Part shown: positions 50,594-58,208 of the stretch, piece after piece
Layout of the letters: each line of letters opens with the position of its first letter
Numbering within the stretch: position 1 is the first letter of the stretch
Assembly: GCA_964502995.1 (NCBI GenBank)
Contig: CAZCZB010000002.1
Coordinates: 81,540 to 145,539, forward strand
Direction: 5' to 3'
DNA from: Bin87 sp964502995
GTDB taxonomy: Bacteria > Chloroflexota > Dehalococcoidia > Lucifugimonadales > UBA3495
DNA length: 64,000 nt
The notes under the pieces: model-generated
The model's input: the letters and a program-made list of their open reading frames with translations, nothing else
Told to the model about the DNA's origin: nothing
The model's database searches: none
Position numbers and translations under genes: made by a program

Positions 50594-52156
50594 CTATTCA
50601 GCGATGGGTCGTGAAATTATCCAGAGACTCACGCAAGTGTAGCACACCATCAGCACGAGCATGGGCGCCTGGCTCAACAGCGCAGAACGGCGGTCCGGGA
50701 ACAGTCTGACCGCCTGCACGTGCGCCAGGTACACGCCGGCGATATGACCCACCACGATCACCAGGATGGAGAAATACCAGATGAATACCGGAGACAAAAT
50801 CCCGATGTTGACGATGGCGTCGGCGGTGCCGAAGAGGTCCCAGCCCCAGCCCAGCGGGTCGGACGCCAGCACGATGAAAATCTGGCCGTTGATCAGCAGG
50901 AATCCCAGGAAATGCGCGTAGTGGTACGCCAGCGCGATGGGCAGCAGCGAGAACGCAAACGCCAGCGCTAGTTTCCCTGCGTTGGGCCCGTCGCTTCCCC
51001 CGCCCGATGCCAGGGCCATCATCCGGCAGGTGAGCCAGTAAAGGAACCCGAACGCCACCGGCAGACCCAGCACCCCGATCAGGTTCGCCAAATACCCGCC
51101 ATACCTTGGGAACTGCAGGAGGAACTGCGTGCTGAACACCACCCATTCGGGCGTGGCCGACAACCCGTCGAACGACACAGTGGACAGCAGCAGTATCACG
51201 TGGCACACCACCGTGACGGTAACCACGCCCAGACGGTTCAATCCCACGCATGGGGGGCGCAGGTTGAACTCCCGTTGGTCATCGGATGCCAACGAATAGC
51301 ACTCGTAGCAGTCCACGCAATCGGACTCGCCGGCTGAGCATCGGCCGTTGCTGGAACATTGGCGACATGCCGAGGTCGGCGCGCGGACCTCGGAAATGGA
51401 AAAACGCGCCATGAACCCGTACACCACGGTGAAACCCTCGGCGTTGCGCAGCCACACGTCTCGCCCATACCGGTGCATCCCCACTAAGTTGTACACCGTA
51501 TATGCCACCAGGATCCAGCCCAACGCCCGCGGCCCGGCTGCACTGGCCACCACGGTTTCCAGGATCGCAAACCCCACGAACACCAGCACCGCCGGCCACG
51601 GGCCCCACCGCGGCGGATACGGACGGTTCCGGCTCAGGCTCCGGCCCAAAGTGAGGCCTCGTGTGATCCATTCCGCGAACTCCCACGCTATCTTCCACGG
51701 ATTCACCAGGGCCCAGAGATTCCCAAACAGGGCGGTGAAAAAGCTCAAACCCACCCAGAACGCTACGTATATGGCAGCCGGCGCGGGGTTCAGGGCGGCA
51801 CGCTCTGTCCCGATCAACCCGCCCAGGATGACGTATATGGTCAGCAGCACCGACAGAGTTTTGATCACAACCGTGAGCCAGGGCGAGGTCAGCGCGAACC
51901 TGACCGGGGGCAGCCTCAACAGGTTGTAGCGCGGGTACTGCTGATGCGCTGAATCACCCCGCAAAAATACCGCCACCACCAGGAATGACAGGAATACCGC
52001 TATCCCTCCCGCGATTACAAAAAGGTAGAGCGGCAGGGGCAGGTCGTATCGTTCCCCGAACCCGTGGGCGTGGGCCGGAGCGGCAAAAGCGGCGAGCATC
52101 GCCAGGAAAACGATGGCCAAGCCGAAACCGGCCCACACCGCCCGGACCCTGATCAC
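50594..52156 (-). CDS. Polytopic membrane protein with cytosolic-type Cys cluster
   Basis: About 520 residues with a signal-like first helix ending APAHAHGFGERYDLPLPL, followed by roughly eleven further hydrophobic segments. A loop near the middle holds six cysteines, C-x2-C-x5-C-x6-C-x2-C-x2-C, which could bind metal or an iron-sulfur cluster. The HGFGERYDLPLPL opening is shared, as I recall, by actinobacterial proteins often labelled fenitrothion hydrolase; I give that label no weight. The GTG start at 52156 overlaps the upstream stop (GTGA) and follows GGGGAG. Histidines in several helices suggest a redox or metal role. Function unknown. Confidence 0.68.
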   Translation of the reverse strand: MIRVRAVWAGFGLAIVFLAMLAAFAAPAHAHGFGERYDLPLPLYLFVIAGGIAVFLSFLVVAVFLRGDSAHQQYPRYNLLRLPPVRFALTSPWLTVVIKTLSVLLTIYVILGGLIGTERAALNPAPAAIYVAFWVGLSFFTALFGNLWALVNPWKIAWEFAEWITRGLTLGRSLSRNRPYPPRWGPWPAVLVFVGFAILETVVASAAGPRALGWILVAYTVYNLVGMHRYGRDVWLRNAEGFTVVYGFMARFSISEVRAPTSACRQCSSNGRCSAGESDCVDCYECYSLASDDQREFNLRPPCVGLNRLGVVTVTVVCHVILLLSTVSFDGLSATPEWVVFSTQFLLQFPRYGGYLANLIGVLGLPVAFGFLYWLTCRMMALASGGGSDGPNAGKLALAFAFSLLPIALAYHYAHFLGFLLINGQIFIVLASDPLGWGWDLFGTADAIVNIGILSPVFIWYFSILVIVVGHIAGVYLAHVQAVRLFPDRRSALLSQAPMLVLMVCYTCVSLWIISRPIAE

Positions 52157-52752
52157 CGGACTCCCCGCCTGCGTTGGAGCGTCAACCAAGTCCAGGCGCC
52201 AACCGCGACGATTGCAACCATCAGACCGGCGATCCAGATCCATTGAATCTGCGCCCCGGGTTCACCAACGTCCAGCGGGAGTTGGAATTGCTCCTCGCCC
52301 CGTTCGGACGACACGATCAGGGAAAGGTCCCAGGCCCCGATCACATCGAAAGGAACGTCCACCTCAAAGTACCGGAAAGTCGCCTCGTTCAGGACGGGTA
52401 TCGGCCCGAAATCCGACGCTCCGAGCGGCCCGGAAGCGGAAACATGCAACTCCACGTCGGTGTCCCTGAGCAACTCCTCATTGACGTTGTCAAACACCTG
52501 GATCGCCAGGTGGGTTTGCGGAATCACCGGCCGCGCCGGGATGATGCCCACCACCATCCGGTAGGGCCCCTGCACCCGGTCCATGATCGTCGTGGACGCC
52601 CCGTTGGCCTCGGCGATTCCCAAACTGAAAGCAGCTGCAATCGCCAGGCAGATCAGCGCCAAGCCGGCGGCGACGGAAAGCAAAGCTCCGGCCGCCGTGA
52701 ACCTCAATCGTTTGGAGACCGACAAACTCAACAACCAGATCATGCGGACCAT
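52153..52752 (-). CDS. Membrane-anchored YtkA/FixH-like protein
   Basis: A roughly 199-residue protein with an N-terminal membrane helix (near residues 15-45). An extracytoplasmic Ig-like beta domain follows (HLAIQVFDNVNEELLRDTDVELHVSASGP through WDLSLIVSSERGEEQFQLPLDVGEPG). A second helix near the C-terminus ends in RRR. The layout resembles YtkA/FixH/CopC-type domains associated with copper or oxidase assembly. I chose the ATG at 52752 because the predicted promoter covers the longer start. It is coupled to the Cys-cluster membrane protein by a 4-nt overlap. Confidence 0.6.
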   Translation of the reverse strand: MVRMIWLLSLSVSKRLRFTAAGALLSVAAGLALICLAIAAAFSLGIAEANGASTTIMDRVQGPYRMVVGIIPARPVIPQTHLAIQVFDNVNEELLRDTDVELHVSASGPLGASDFGPIPVLNEATFRYFEVDVPFDVIGAWDLSLIVSSERGEEQFQLPLDVGEPGAQIQWIWIAGLMVAIVAVGAWTWLTLQRRRGVR

Positions 52753-52771
52753 GCCAAAATCAACGCGGCGC

Positions 52772-52800
52772 ACGATACCATAAGGCCCCTGCCCTATCAA
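52772..52800 (-). promoter_or_regulatory. Predicted promoter of the membrane module
   Basis: On the minus strand TTGATA (52800-52795), a 17-nt spacer and TATCGT (52777-52772) lie just upstream of the start at 52752. Confidence 0.58.
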
Positions 52801-52854
52801 TAAACAAACCCGACCGACGGAAACAAACCGGACTCACGGAAACAATCCGGATCT
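52798..52854. repeat. Tandem 19-bp repeats abutting the promoter
   Basis: Three units of 19 bp share AAACAA(A/T)CC and a following GA. Copies 2 and 3 (52817-52835 and 52836-52854) match at 15 of 19 positions, and copy 1 is weaker. They begin inside the -35 box of the minus-strand promoter and extend upstream, the place expected for an activator site. Confidence 0.5.
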
Positions 52855-53146
52855 ACGGCGGCGGTTCAGAAAACCGGATCAACGGTGACGCTTCTCGGAC
52901 CCTCTCAGGAAACGCACGAGGGCACGGCAAGCGCCGGTATGCGTTCGTTGCCGGCGACTCTCGCGCCCGTGCGTATCCCCTTTCGTTGATTGTCATAATC
53001 AGCATTTTCGAGATTCGGGGATTGGCGGGACGGGGCAGCGCTGCGACGGAGCCCTCTCCTTCATGCCAAACCATGAAATCTCGAAAGGGTTGATATTATG
53101 ACGTTTTCCCACAGCAAATTCGGTACTCGTGGGCTTCCTCGCGCTA
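52855..53146. other. Gap with no recognisable feature
   Basis: Between the 19-bp repeats and the riboswitch promoter I see no gene, RNA or strong hairpin. Several short frames are open but lack start signals. Confidence 0.5.
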
Positions 53147-53175
53147 TTGACAGAAGCCCAGGCCGCTGATAGGTT
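53147..53175 (+). promoter_or_regulatory. Predicted promoter of the cobalamin riboswitch RNA
   Basis: A consensus TTGACA (53147-53152), 17-nt spacer and TAGGTT (53170-53175) place the transcript start near 53182, about 30 nt before the riboswitch. Confidence 0.68.
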
Positions 53176-53213
53176 TAGAGCAGTTAACAATTGAACTCTA
53201 ACAGATTCGTTGG

Positions 53214-53440
53214 TGGCTCGATCACTGCCTCACTTTTGAGGCGGCAGTCGAGCTGAAAAGGAAATCCGGTGCAAATCCGGTGCGGTCCCGCCACTGTAAT
53301 TGGCGAGACGCCCTCCATTCCGCGCTCCATCGCGAGCGCCGATCCAAGCCACTGTCCGTCTTGAGGCGGGTGGGAAGGCCGAGGAGCGTCGTTATCAGCC
53401 ATCAGCCAGGAGGCCTGCCAACGAGTGTCGTCTAGCTGCA
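53214..53440 (+). ncRNA. Cobalamin (B12) riboswitch
   Basis: The conserved core of the AdoCbl riboswitch is plain. AGGAAATCCGGTGCAAATCC is followed by GCGGTCCCGCCACTGTAA (about 53257-53299), and a variable GC-rich arm comes next. The B12 box AGCCAGGAGGCCTGCC is at 53404-53419. It lies upstream of the cobalamin gene run, so binding of adenosylcobalamin should reduce expression of the genes from 53722 on. The 5' boundary is set at the first paired region and is approximate. Confidence 0.93.
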
Positions 53441-53508
53441 CTCCGTGGAACGAGTGGGCGGATAATATCCGGCGAATTGGCGGTTTAACCGCACCTCAGC
53501 CAACCGTT

Positions 53509-53540
53509 ACCCGAATGCAGCGCAGCGTTCGGGTTTTTTG
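53509..53540 (+). terminator. Intrinsic terminator downstream of the riboswitch
   Basis: A 7-bp stem ACCCGAA / TTCGGGT encloses a 12-nt loop and runs into six T residues. It is about 90 nt past the B12 box and is the likely expression platform. A small GCGGT-TTA-ACCGC hairpin at 53480-53492 lies just before it. Confidence 0.75.
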
Positions 53541-53660
53541 TTGCAACCACGCAGATTTTCCCTCAGCGTTGCTCCGGTGGGTCGGTATCCTCCTCCACTG
53601 ATTCGCCGGGGCACGCTTTCTTTATTGATCGACCGAACTCGCGTTGACGTATCCCGCTGA

Positions 53661-53666
53661 TATAAT
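53661..53666 (+). promoter_or_regulatory. TATAAT element between the riboswitch terminator and the first gene
   Basis: A consensus TATAAT followed by TCGGCG lies 55 nt before the start at 53722. TTGACG sits only 11 nt upstream, too close for a normal -35. If active, it would bypass the riboswitch. Confidence 0.4.
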
Positions 53667-53721
53667 TCGGCGCAACCAGTTTCAGCCACAACCCACGACT
53701 ACCCGTATTCAGGAGGCCAAC

Positions 53722-54171
53722 ATGGCCGATCCGGCAAACTCAACCCTGCGCAACATCCTCGAAGAATGCCGCGACGGATCCGACGGCATCGGTTTCAACG
53801 AGGTGGTTGTGATGCTCGAAAGCACGGCCGCGTCGGCCGAGGTCTACATGGACTTCGACGATCTGCGGTTCACCCCCGACGGGCGCATCGTGACGCTGAT
53901 GGTTCCCGGCGGTACCCATATGCACCTGGACATGTCCAAGATTCGCGAGGCCGAGTTCATCCACACCACCAACGACCAGGGCCTCCCCTCCTACCAGTTG
54001 TGGATGCGCGACGGGGATGGCAACCCGGCCATGCGCGTCTACCTCCGCAAATCCGACGATGACGCGACCAACCCGCCGCGGCACAACTTCTTCATGGCCC
54101 TGCTGGACAAATATCCGGACAAGATCGCCCTGTCCGCCGACGAGTTCGGCGCAGACGGCGGTCACCCGTAA
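53722..54171 (+). CDS. Small protein, possibly ChuX/HutX-like
   Basis: A 149-residue soluble protein. A central strand-rich part (VYMDFDDLRFTPDGRIVTLMVPGGTHMHLDMSKIREAEFI) is followed by YQLWMRDGDGNPAMRVYLRKSDD. That pattern weakly resembles the C-terminal half of ChuX/HutX cytosolic haem carriers (SYSIRFFDxxG followed by a V-F-L strand). The resemblance is not strong enough to name it. AGGAGG lies 5 nt before the ATG. As the first gene behind the B12 riboswitch, a role in binding a corrinoid or another tetrapyrrole is a reasonable hypothesis. Confidence 0.6.
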   Translation: MADPANSTLRNILEECRDGSDGIGFNEVVVMLESTAASAEVYMDFDDLRFTPDGRIVTLMVPGGTHMHLDMSKIREAEFIHTTNDQGLPSYQLWMRDGDGNPAMRVYLRKSDDDATNPPRHNFFMALLDKYPDKIALSADEFGADGGHP

Positions 54172-54203
54172 ATCACGCACGCCACCCTCAACACACCCGA
54201 AAC

Positions 54204-55577
54204 ATGACATCGTCAGTTGTAATCGCCGGCGTCCGTTCCGGCGTGGGCAAAACCACCATCGCCAGCGGCATCATGGGCGCGCTGGCCCGTCGCGGTTTGC
54301 GCGTGCAGCCCTTCAAGGCCGGCCCCGACTACATCGACCCCACCTACCACACCATCGCGTGCGGAGCGCCATCGCGCAACCTGGACACCTGGCTGCTGCC
54401 CCATGAGGTGGCCGCAGAACTGTTCCATCGCGCCGCCGGCGCCGCCGACATCGCCGTGGTTGAGGGCGTGATGGGCGTATTCGACGGCCATTCCTCCCTA
54501 GATGAGGACGGCTCGACCGCCGAACTTGCAAAATTGCTCGACGCACCGGTGATCCTGATCGCCGACGCCGGCAAGGTCGCCCGCAGCGTCGCCGCCGAGG
54601 TTTTGGGATACCAGCAGTTCGACCCAAATCTCCGCATCGCCGGCGTGATCCTCAACGGCGTGGGCAGCGAAAGACATTTGGAGTTCTGCCAGCCCCAGAT
54701 CGAGGCCACCACGGGCCTGCCGGTGGTCGGATGGCTCCCACGCCGCGATGACCTGGTGCAGCCGGAACGCCATCTTGGTCTCATCCCCACCGTGGAAGGC
54801 ACCGTGCTCAACGACTGGTACGACGCTCTCAACGTCCAGATTGAGCAGACCATCGATCTTGATGCCATCATGCGCATCGCAGCCACCGCCGGCGTCCCGC
54901 GCGAATCATCGTCGCCGGTGTACCCACGGGACACCCAGGCACCGCGGTCCGCCATCGCCGTGGCACAGGACAGGGCGTTTTCGTTCTACTATCAGGATTC
55001 ATTGGACCTGCTCGCAGCGTGGGGCGCAGAGATCGTGCCGTTCTCACCGTTGGACGATGAATCCCTGCCCGAGGGCGTCGGCGGCGTTTACCTGGGCGGC
55101 GGGTTCCCCGAGATGTTCGCCGGAGACCTGTCGCGCAACGCAGGCATGCTTGAATCGATGCGTGCGGCGATTGCGCGGGGATTGCCCGTGTACGGCGAAT
55201 GCGGCGGCCTGATGTACCTGGGCCGCAGCCTCTCCGACCTGGACGGGACCCAATACCCCATGGTCGGCGCGATCCCGGTCGTGTCCTCGATGGAAGGCCG
55301 CCGGCTGCACCTCGGCTACCGCGAGGTGGAGGCCTGCGCGTCCGGCCCGCTGCTCCGCGCCGGCGAGCAGGTGCGCGGGCATGAATTTCACTGGTCGGTG
55401 TTGCAGGACCCGCCCGACGAAGATTCCGCCGCCTACCGGGTGGTCAACCAGGCCGGACGGCCCGAGGGATTTCGCGCCGGCAGCGTGTGGGCATCGTATA
55501 TCCACGTCCATCTGGGCAGTCGTCCCGGCCTCGCGAAACGGTTCGTGGACGCCTGCGCCAACGGCGCCGCCAATTGA
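54204..55577 (+). CDS. cobB: Cobyrinic acid a,c-diamide synthase
   Basis: A glutamine-dependent amidotransferase that amidates the a and c side chains of cobyrinic (or hydrogenobyrinic) acid. The N-terminal ATPase domain shows the P-loop VIAGVRSGVGKTTIASGI and KAGPDYIDPTYH. The C-terminal class I glutaminase domain has the nucleophile Cys in PVYGECGGLMYLG. A late HLGYREVEA segment and EFHWS follow. Its 457 residues match the family. No corrin-ring methyltransferase or cobalt chelatase genes are near, so it may act on salvaged or distant-locus precursor. Confidence 0.94.
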   Translation: MTSSVVIAGVRSGVGKTTIASGIMGALARRGLRVQPFKAGPDYIDPTYHTIACGAPSRNLDTWLLPHEVAAELFHRAAGAADIAVVEGVMGVFDGHSSLDEDGSTAELAKLLDAPVILIADAGKVARSVAAEVLGYQQFDPNLRIAGVILNGVGSERHLEFCQPQIEATTGLPVVGWLPRRDDLVQPERHLGLIPTVEGTVLNDWYDALNVQIEQTIDLDAIMRIAATAGVPRESSSPVYPRDTQAPRSAIAVAQDRAFSFYYQDSLDLLAAWGAEIVPFSPLDDESLPEGVGGVYLGGGFPEMFAGDLSRNAGMLESMRAAIARGLPVYGECGGLMYLGRSLSDLDGTQYPMVGAIPVVSSMEGRRLHLGYREVEACASGPLLRAGEQVRGHEFHWSVLQDPPDEDSAAYRVVNQAGRPEGFRAGSVWASYIHVHLGSRPGLAKRFVDACANGAAN

Positions 55578-55614
55578 TCGTTCCGCTACTGATTCCGCAC
55601 AAGGAGACGTTGAA

Positions 55615-56184
55615 ATGACAACGCAAGAAACCCGTCACGGCCCCCAGTCCGTGCGCGGCCCGCGCATCAACAAGGGGCTGGTGATCGTCAACACCGGCAA
55701 CGGCAAGGGCAAGACCACCGCCGCCATGGGCGTCCTGATGCGGGCCTGGGGGCGGGACATGAAAGTCGTCATGCTCCAGTTCATCAAGCACACCACCGCC
55801 AACTTCGGGGAGCAGCGCGCCGCTGAGAAGATGGGCGTGACGGTCCGCGCCATGGGCGACGGGTTCACCTGGCGCTCCCAGAATCTGGAGGCCAGCGCAG
55901 ACCTGGCCCGCGCGTTGTGGGAGGATGCCAAGGAGGTAATCGCCTCGGGCGAGCATGACCTCGTGATTCTCGACGAGTTCACCTACCCGATGCACTACGG
56001 CTGGCTGCCTGTTGAGGATGTCGTGGAAGCGCTCAAGGCCCGGCCCGAAATGCAGCACGTGATCATAACGGGCCGCCACGCTCCCGAGGCGCTTGTGGAA
56101 TACGCCGACCTGGTCACCGAAATGAACGTCGTCAAACACCCCTACGACGCCGGTATCAAAGCGCAACCGGGCATCGAGTTCTGA
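55615..56184 (+). CDS. cobO: Cob(I)yrinic acid a,c-diamide adenosyltransferase
   Basis: The enzyme transfers the adenosyl group from ATP to Co(I) corrinoid, making coenzyme B12 or its precursor. It is a 189-residue protein of the CobO/BtuR family with the P-loop NTGNGKGKTTAAMGVLMRAWG. VVMLQFIKH, LVILDEFTYPMHYGWL and IITGRHAPEALVEYADLVTEM follow, all typical. The ATG at 55615 follows AAGGAG. It sits between cobB and cobT. Confidence 0.95.
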   Translation: MTTQETRHGPQSVRGPRINKGLVIVNTGNGKGKTTAAMGVLMRAWGRDMKVVMLQFIKHTTANFGEQRAAEKMGVTVRAMGDGFTWRSQNLEASADLARALWEDAKEVIASGEHDLVILDEFTYPMHYGWLPVEDVVEALKARPEMQHVIITGRHAPEALVEYADLVTEMNVVKHPYDAGIKAQPGIEF

Positions 56185-56238
56185 CCTGCCGGTCGCGCCG
56201 GCAATCAATGCATCGGGCCCGCCCGGGACGGAGACACA

Positions 56239-57306
56239 ATGAGCATCTCTACCCTCGTTGACCAGACCATCGCAGCCATCGGGCCGCTGGACGCCTCAGC
56301 GGTCGCCGCCGCCGAGGCCCGCCAGGGTGTGCTGACCAAGCCGCCCGGAAGCCTGGGGAGGCTGGAAACCCTGTCGATCCAACTGGCCGGTATCCTCGGC
56401 GAACCCATCCCGCAGGTTACGGGCAAGGCCGTGATTGTGGTGGCCGGTGATCACGGTGTCGCCAGCGAGGGTGTATCCGCCTATCCCGCAGAGGTCACCC
56501 CCCAAATGGTGTTCAACTTCGTCGCGGGCGGCGCGGCAATCAACTCCCTGGCCGGAAGCGCCGGCGCCAAAATCACGGTCATCGATGCCGGCGTAGCCGT
56601 TGACCTGGACCCGCAGCCCGGCCTCACCATTGCCAAGGTCGGCTACGGTACCGCCAACATCGCCGCCGGCCCCGCCATGAGCCGCGAGGATGCCATCCGC
56701 TGTCTCGAAATCGGAATCAACGCGGCCGTAGAGCAGGCCGACGCCGGGGCCAACCTCATCGCCGGCGGAGACATGGGCATCGGCAACACCACCCCGTCGG
56801 CCGCGATCACCGCCGCCATCACCGGCGCAGATGTCGCAACCGTTACGGGACGCGGCACCGGCGTGGATGATGCTGCGTTAGAGGCAAAAATAGCCACCAT
56901 CCGCCGCGCCCTGGACACGAACGACCCCGACGGCAGCGACGGCCTGGACGTGCTCACCAAGGTGGGCGGTTACGAAATTGGCGTGCTGGCCGGCGTCATG
57001 CTGGGCGCAGCCTCCCGCAACTGCGTCGTGGTGGTGGACGGTTTCATCAGCGGCGCGGCCGCCCTGATCGCCTGGCGTCTCTGTCCGGATATCGCCCGGC
57101 GATACATCGCCGCTCACCGCTCCGTCGAGCCTGGGCACAACGTCGGCTTGCAGGCGATGGGGCTGTCGCCGCTGCTGGACATGGATATGCGCCTGGGCGA
57201 GGGCACCGGCGCAGCGCTGGCGATGCCCATAATCGAGGCCGCCGCCAGGTGCCTGGCAGAAATGGCAACGTTTGCCGAGGCCGGCGTATCCGACCGCGAC
57301 GACTGA
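56239..57306 (+). CDS. cobT: Nicotinate-nucleotide-dimethylbenzimidazole phosphoribosyltransferase
   Basis: The enzyme activates the lower-ligand base by making alpha-ribazole phosphate from nicotinate mononucleotide. Its 355 residues show TKPPGSLGRLETLSIQLAGI, the glycine-rich GGDMGIGNTTPSAAI loop, and AHRSVEPGHNVGLQAMGLSPLLDMDMRLGEGTGAALAMPI, which includes the catalytic Glu. The start at 56239 has GGGACGGAGAC before it. It supplies the substrate for cobS. Confidence 0.95.
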   Translation: MSISTLVDQTIAAIGPLDASAVAAAEARQGVLTKPPGSLGRLETLSIQLAGILGEPIPQVTGKAVIVVAGDHGVASEGVSAYPAEVTPQMVFNFVAGGAAINSLAGSAGAKITVIDAGVAVDLDPQPGLTIAKVGYGTANIAAGPAMSREDAIRCLEIGINAAVEQADAGANLIAGGDMGIGNTTPSAAITAAITGADVATVTGRGTGVDDAALEAKIATIRRALDTNDPDGSDGLDVLTKVGGYEIGVLAGVMLGAASRNCVVVVDGFISGAAALIAWRLCPDIARRYIAAHRSVEPGHNVGLQAMGLSPLLDMDMRLGEGTGAALAMPIIEAAARCLAEMATFAEAGVSDRDD

Positions 57307-57325
57307 ACACGCAGGGAACCTCAAC

Positions 57326-58207
57326 TTGATCCGGGCAGTATTCGCGCCGCCGCTGGTGGCGTTATCGTTCCTGACGCTGCTGCCCGTCGGCATATCGAAT
57401 CCGACCGACTCCGAAATCTCCCGATCCCGCGGCTGGTATCCGCTGGTGGGATTGCTCTACGGAGCGCTGCTGGTTGGGCTGGTGTTGCTGTCCACACTGG
57501 CGCTGGGCGTGCCCGTCTTCACGCCGGTCCTGGCTGCCCTGCTGGTTGTGGCCCTGGCGATATGCAACCGCTTCCTGCACCTCGACGGCTTGATGGACTT
57601 CTGCGATGCGATGTGGGGCGGCCACACGGTGGATCGTCGGCTGGAAATCATGCGCGATTCTCGCGTGGGCTCGTTCGCGGTGGCGGGTTGCGTCAGCGTT
57701 CTGCTCATCAAGTACTCAGCATTGCTCTCGATGTTGACCATCGGCCCTGGCCTCAGCGGATTGATCCTGTTCCCCATGGCGTCGCGCTGGACAATGACGC
57801 TGCTGCTCACGGTTTTCCCCTACGGCCGGCAACAGGGCATCGGCAGTTCGTTCGCGTCAGGTCGGCGTCCCTGGCTGGCAACCGGGTTCGCCCTGGTTTC
57901 CGTTATCGCGGTGGCGTGGTTTTTGCTCGGTCCCGGTGGAATCGCGGTTTTGGTGGTGGTGTCGGCCGCGGCGTTGCTGCTGGGTTGGTGGGCCGCAAGG
58001 CGACTGGGCGGCGGTTTGACCGGCGACTGCTACGGCGCGACCAACGAATTAATGGAAACGCTGGCGCTGGTCCTGCTGTTGGTATTCCTGTGGCGCGTGG
58101 AGTTCAGCGGAATGGGGTTCGCCATGGGTTATGGCGGCGGCATTCTGACCGAATGGCCGTGGCCCATCGGTTTCTCCCACGGCTGGTTCTCATATTCGGC
58201 CCAATGA
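57326..58207 (+). CDS. cobS: Adenosylcobinamide-GDP ribazoletransferase (cobalamin synthase)
   Basis: An integral membrane enzyme that joins adenosylcobinamide-GDP and alpha-ribazole to give adenosylcobalamin. Family marks are ALSFLTLLPVG at the N-terminus, RSRGWYPLVGLLYG, and the metal-binding FLHLDGLMDFCDAMWGGHTVDRRLEIMRDSRVGSFA. A Thr/Gly-rich GLTGDCYGATNELMETLALVLLL completes it. The TTG at 57326, with AGGGA 8 nt upstream, is the likely start; the longer frame would run into cobT. Confidence 0.93.
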   Translation: MIRAVFAPPLVALSFLTLLPVGISNPTDSEISRSRGWYPLVGLLYGALLVGLVLLSTLALGVPVFTPVLAALLVVALAICNRFLHLDGLMDFCDAMWGGHTVDRRLEIMRDSRVGSFAVAGCVSVLLIKYSALLSMLTIGPGLSGLILFPMASRWTMTLLLTVFPYGRQQGIGSSFASGRRPWLATGFALVSVIAVAWFLLGPGGIAVLVVVSAAALLLGWWAARRLGGGLTGDCYGATNELMETLALVLLLVFLWRVEFSGMGFAMGYGGGILTEWPWPIGFSHGWFSYSAQ

Positions 58208-58208
58208 C

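Noticed and set aside
53184..53441. An 85-codon minus-strand frame
   Set aside because: It is antisense to the cobalamin riboswitch and has no protein features.
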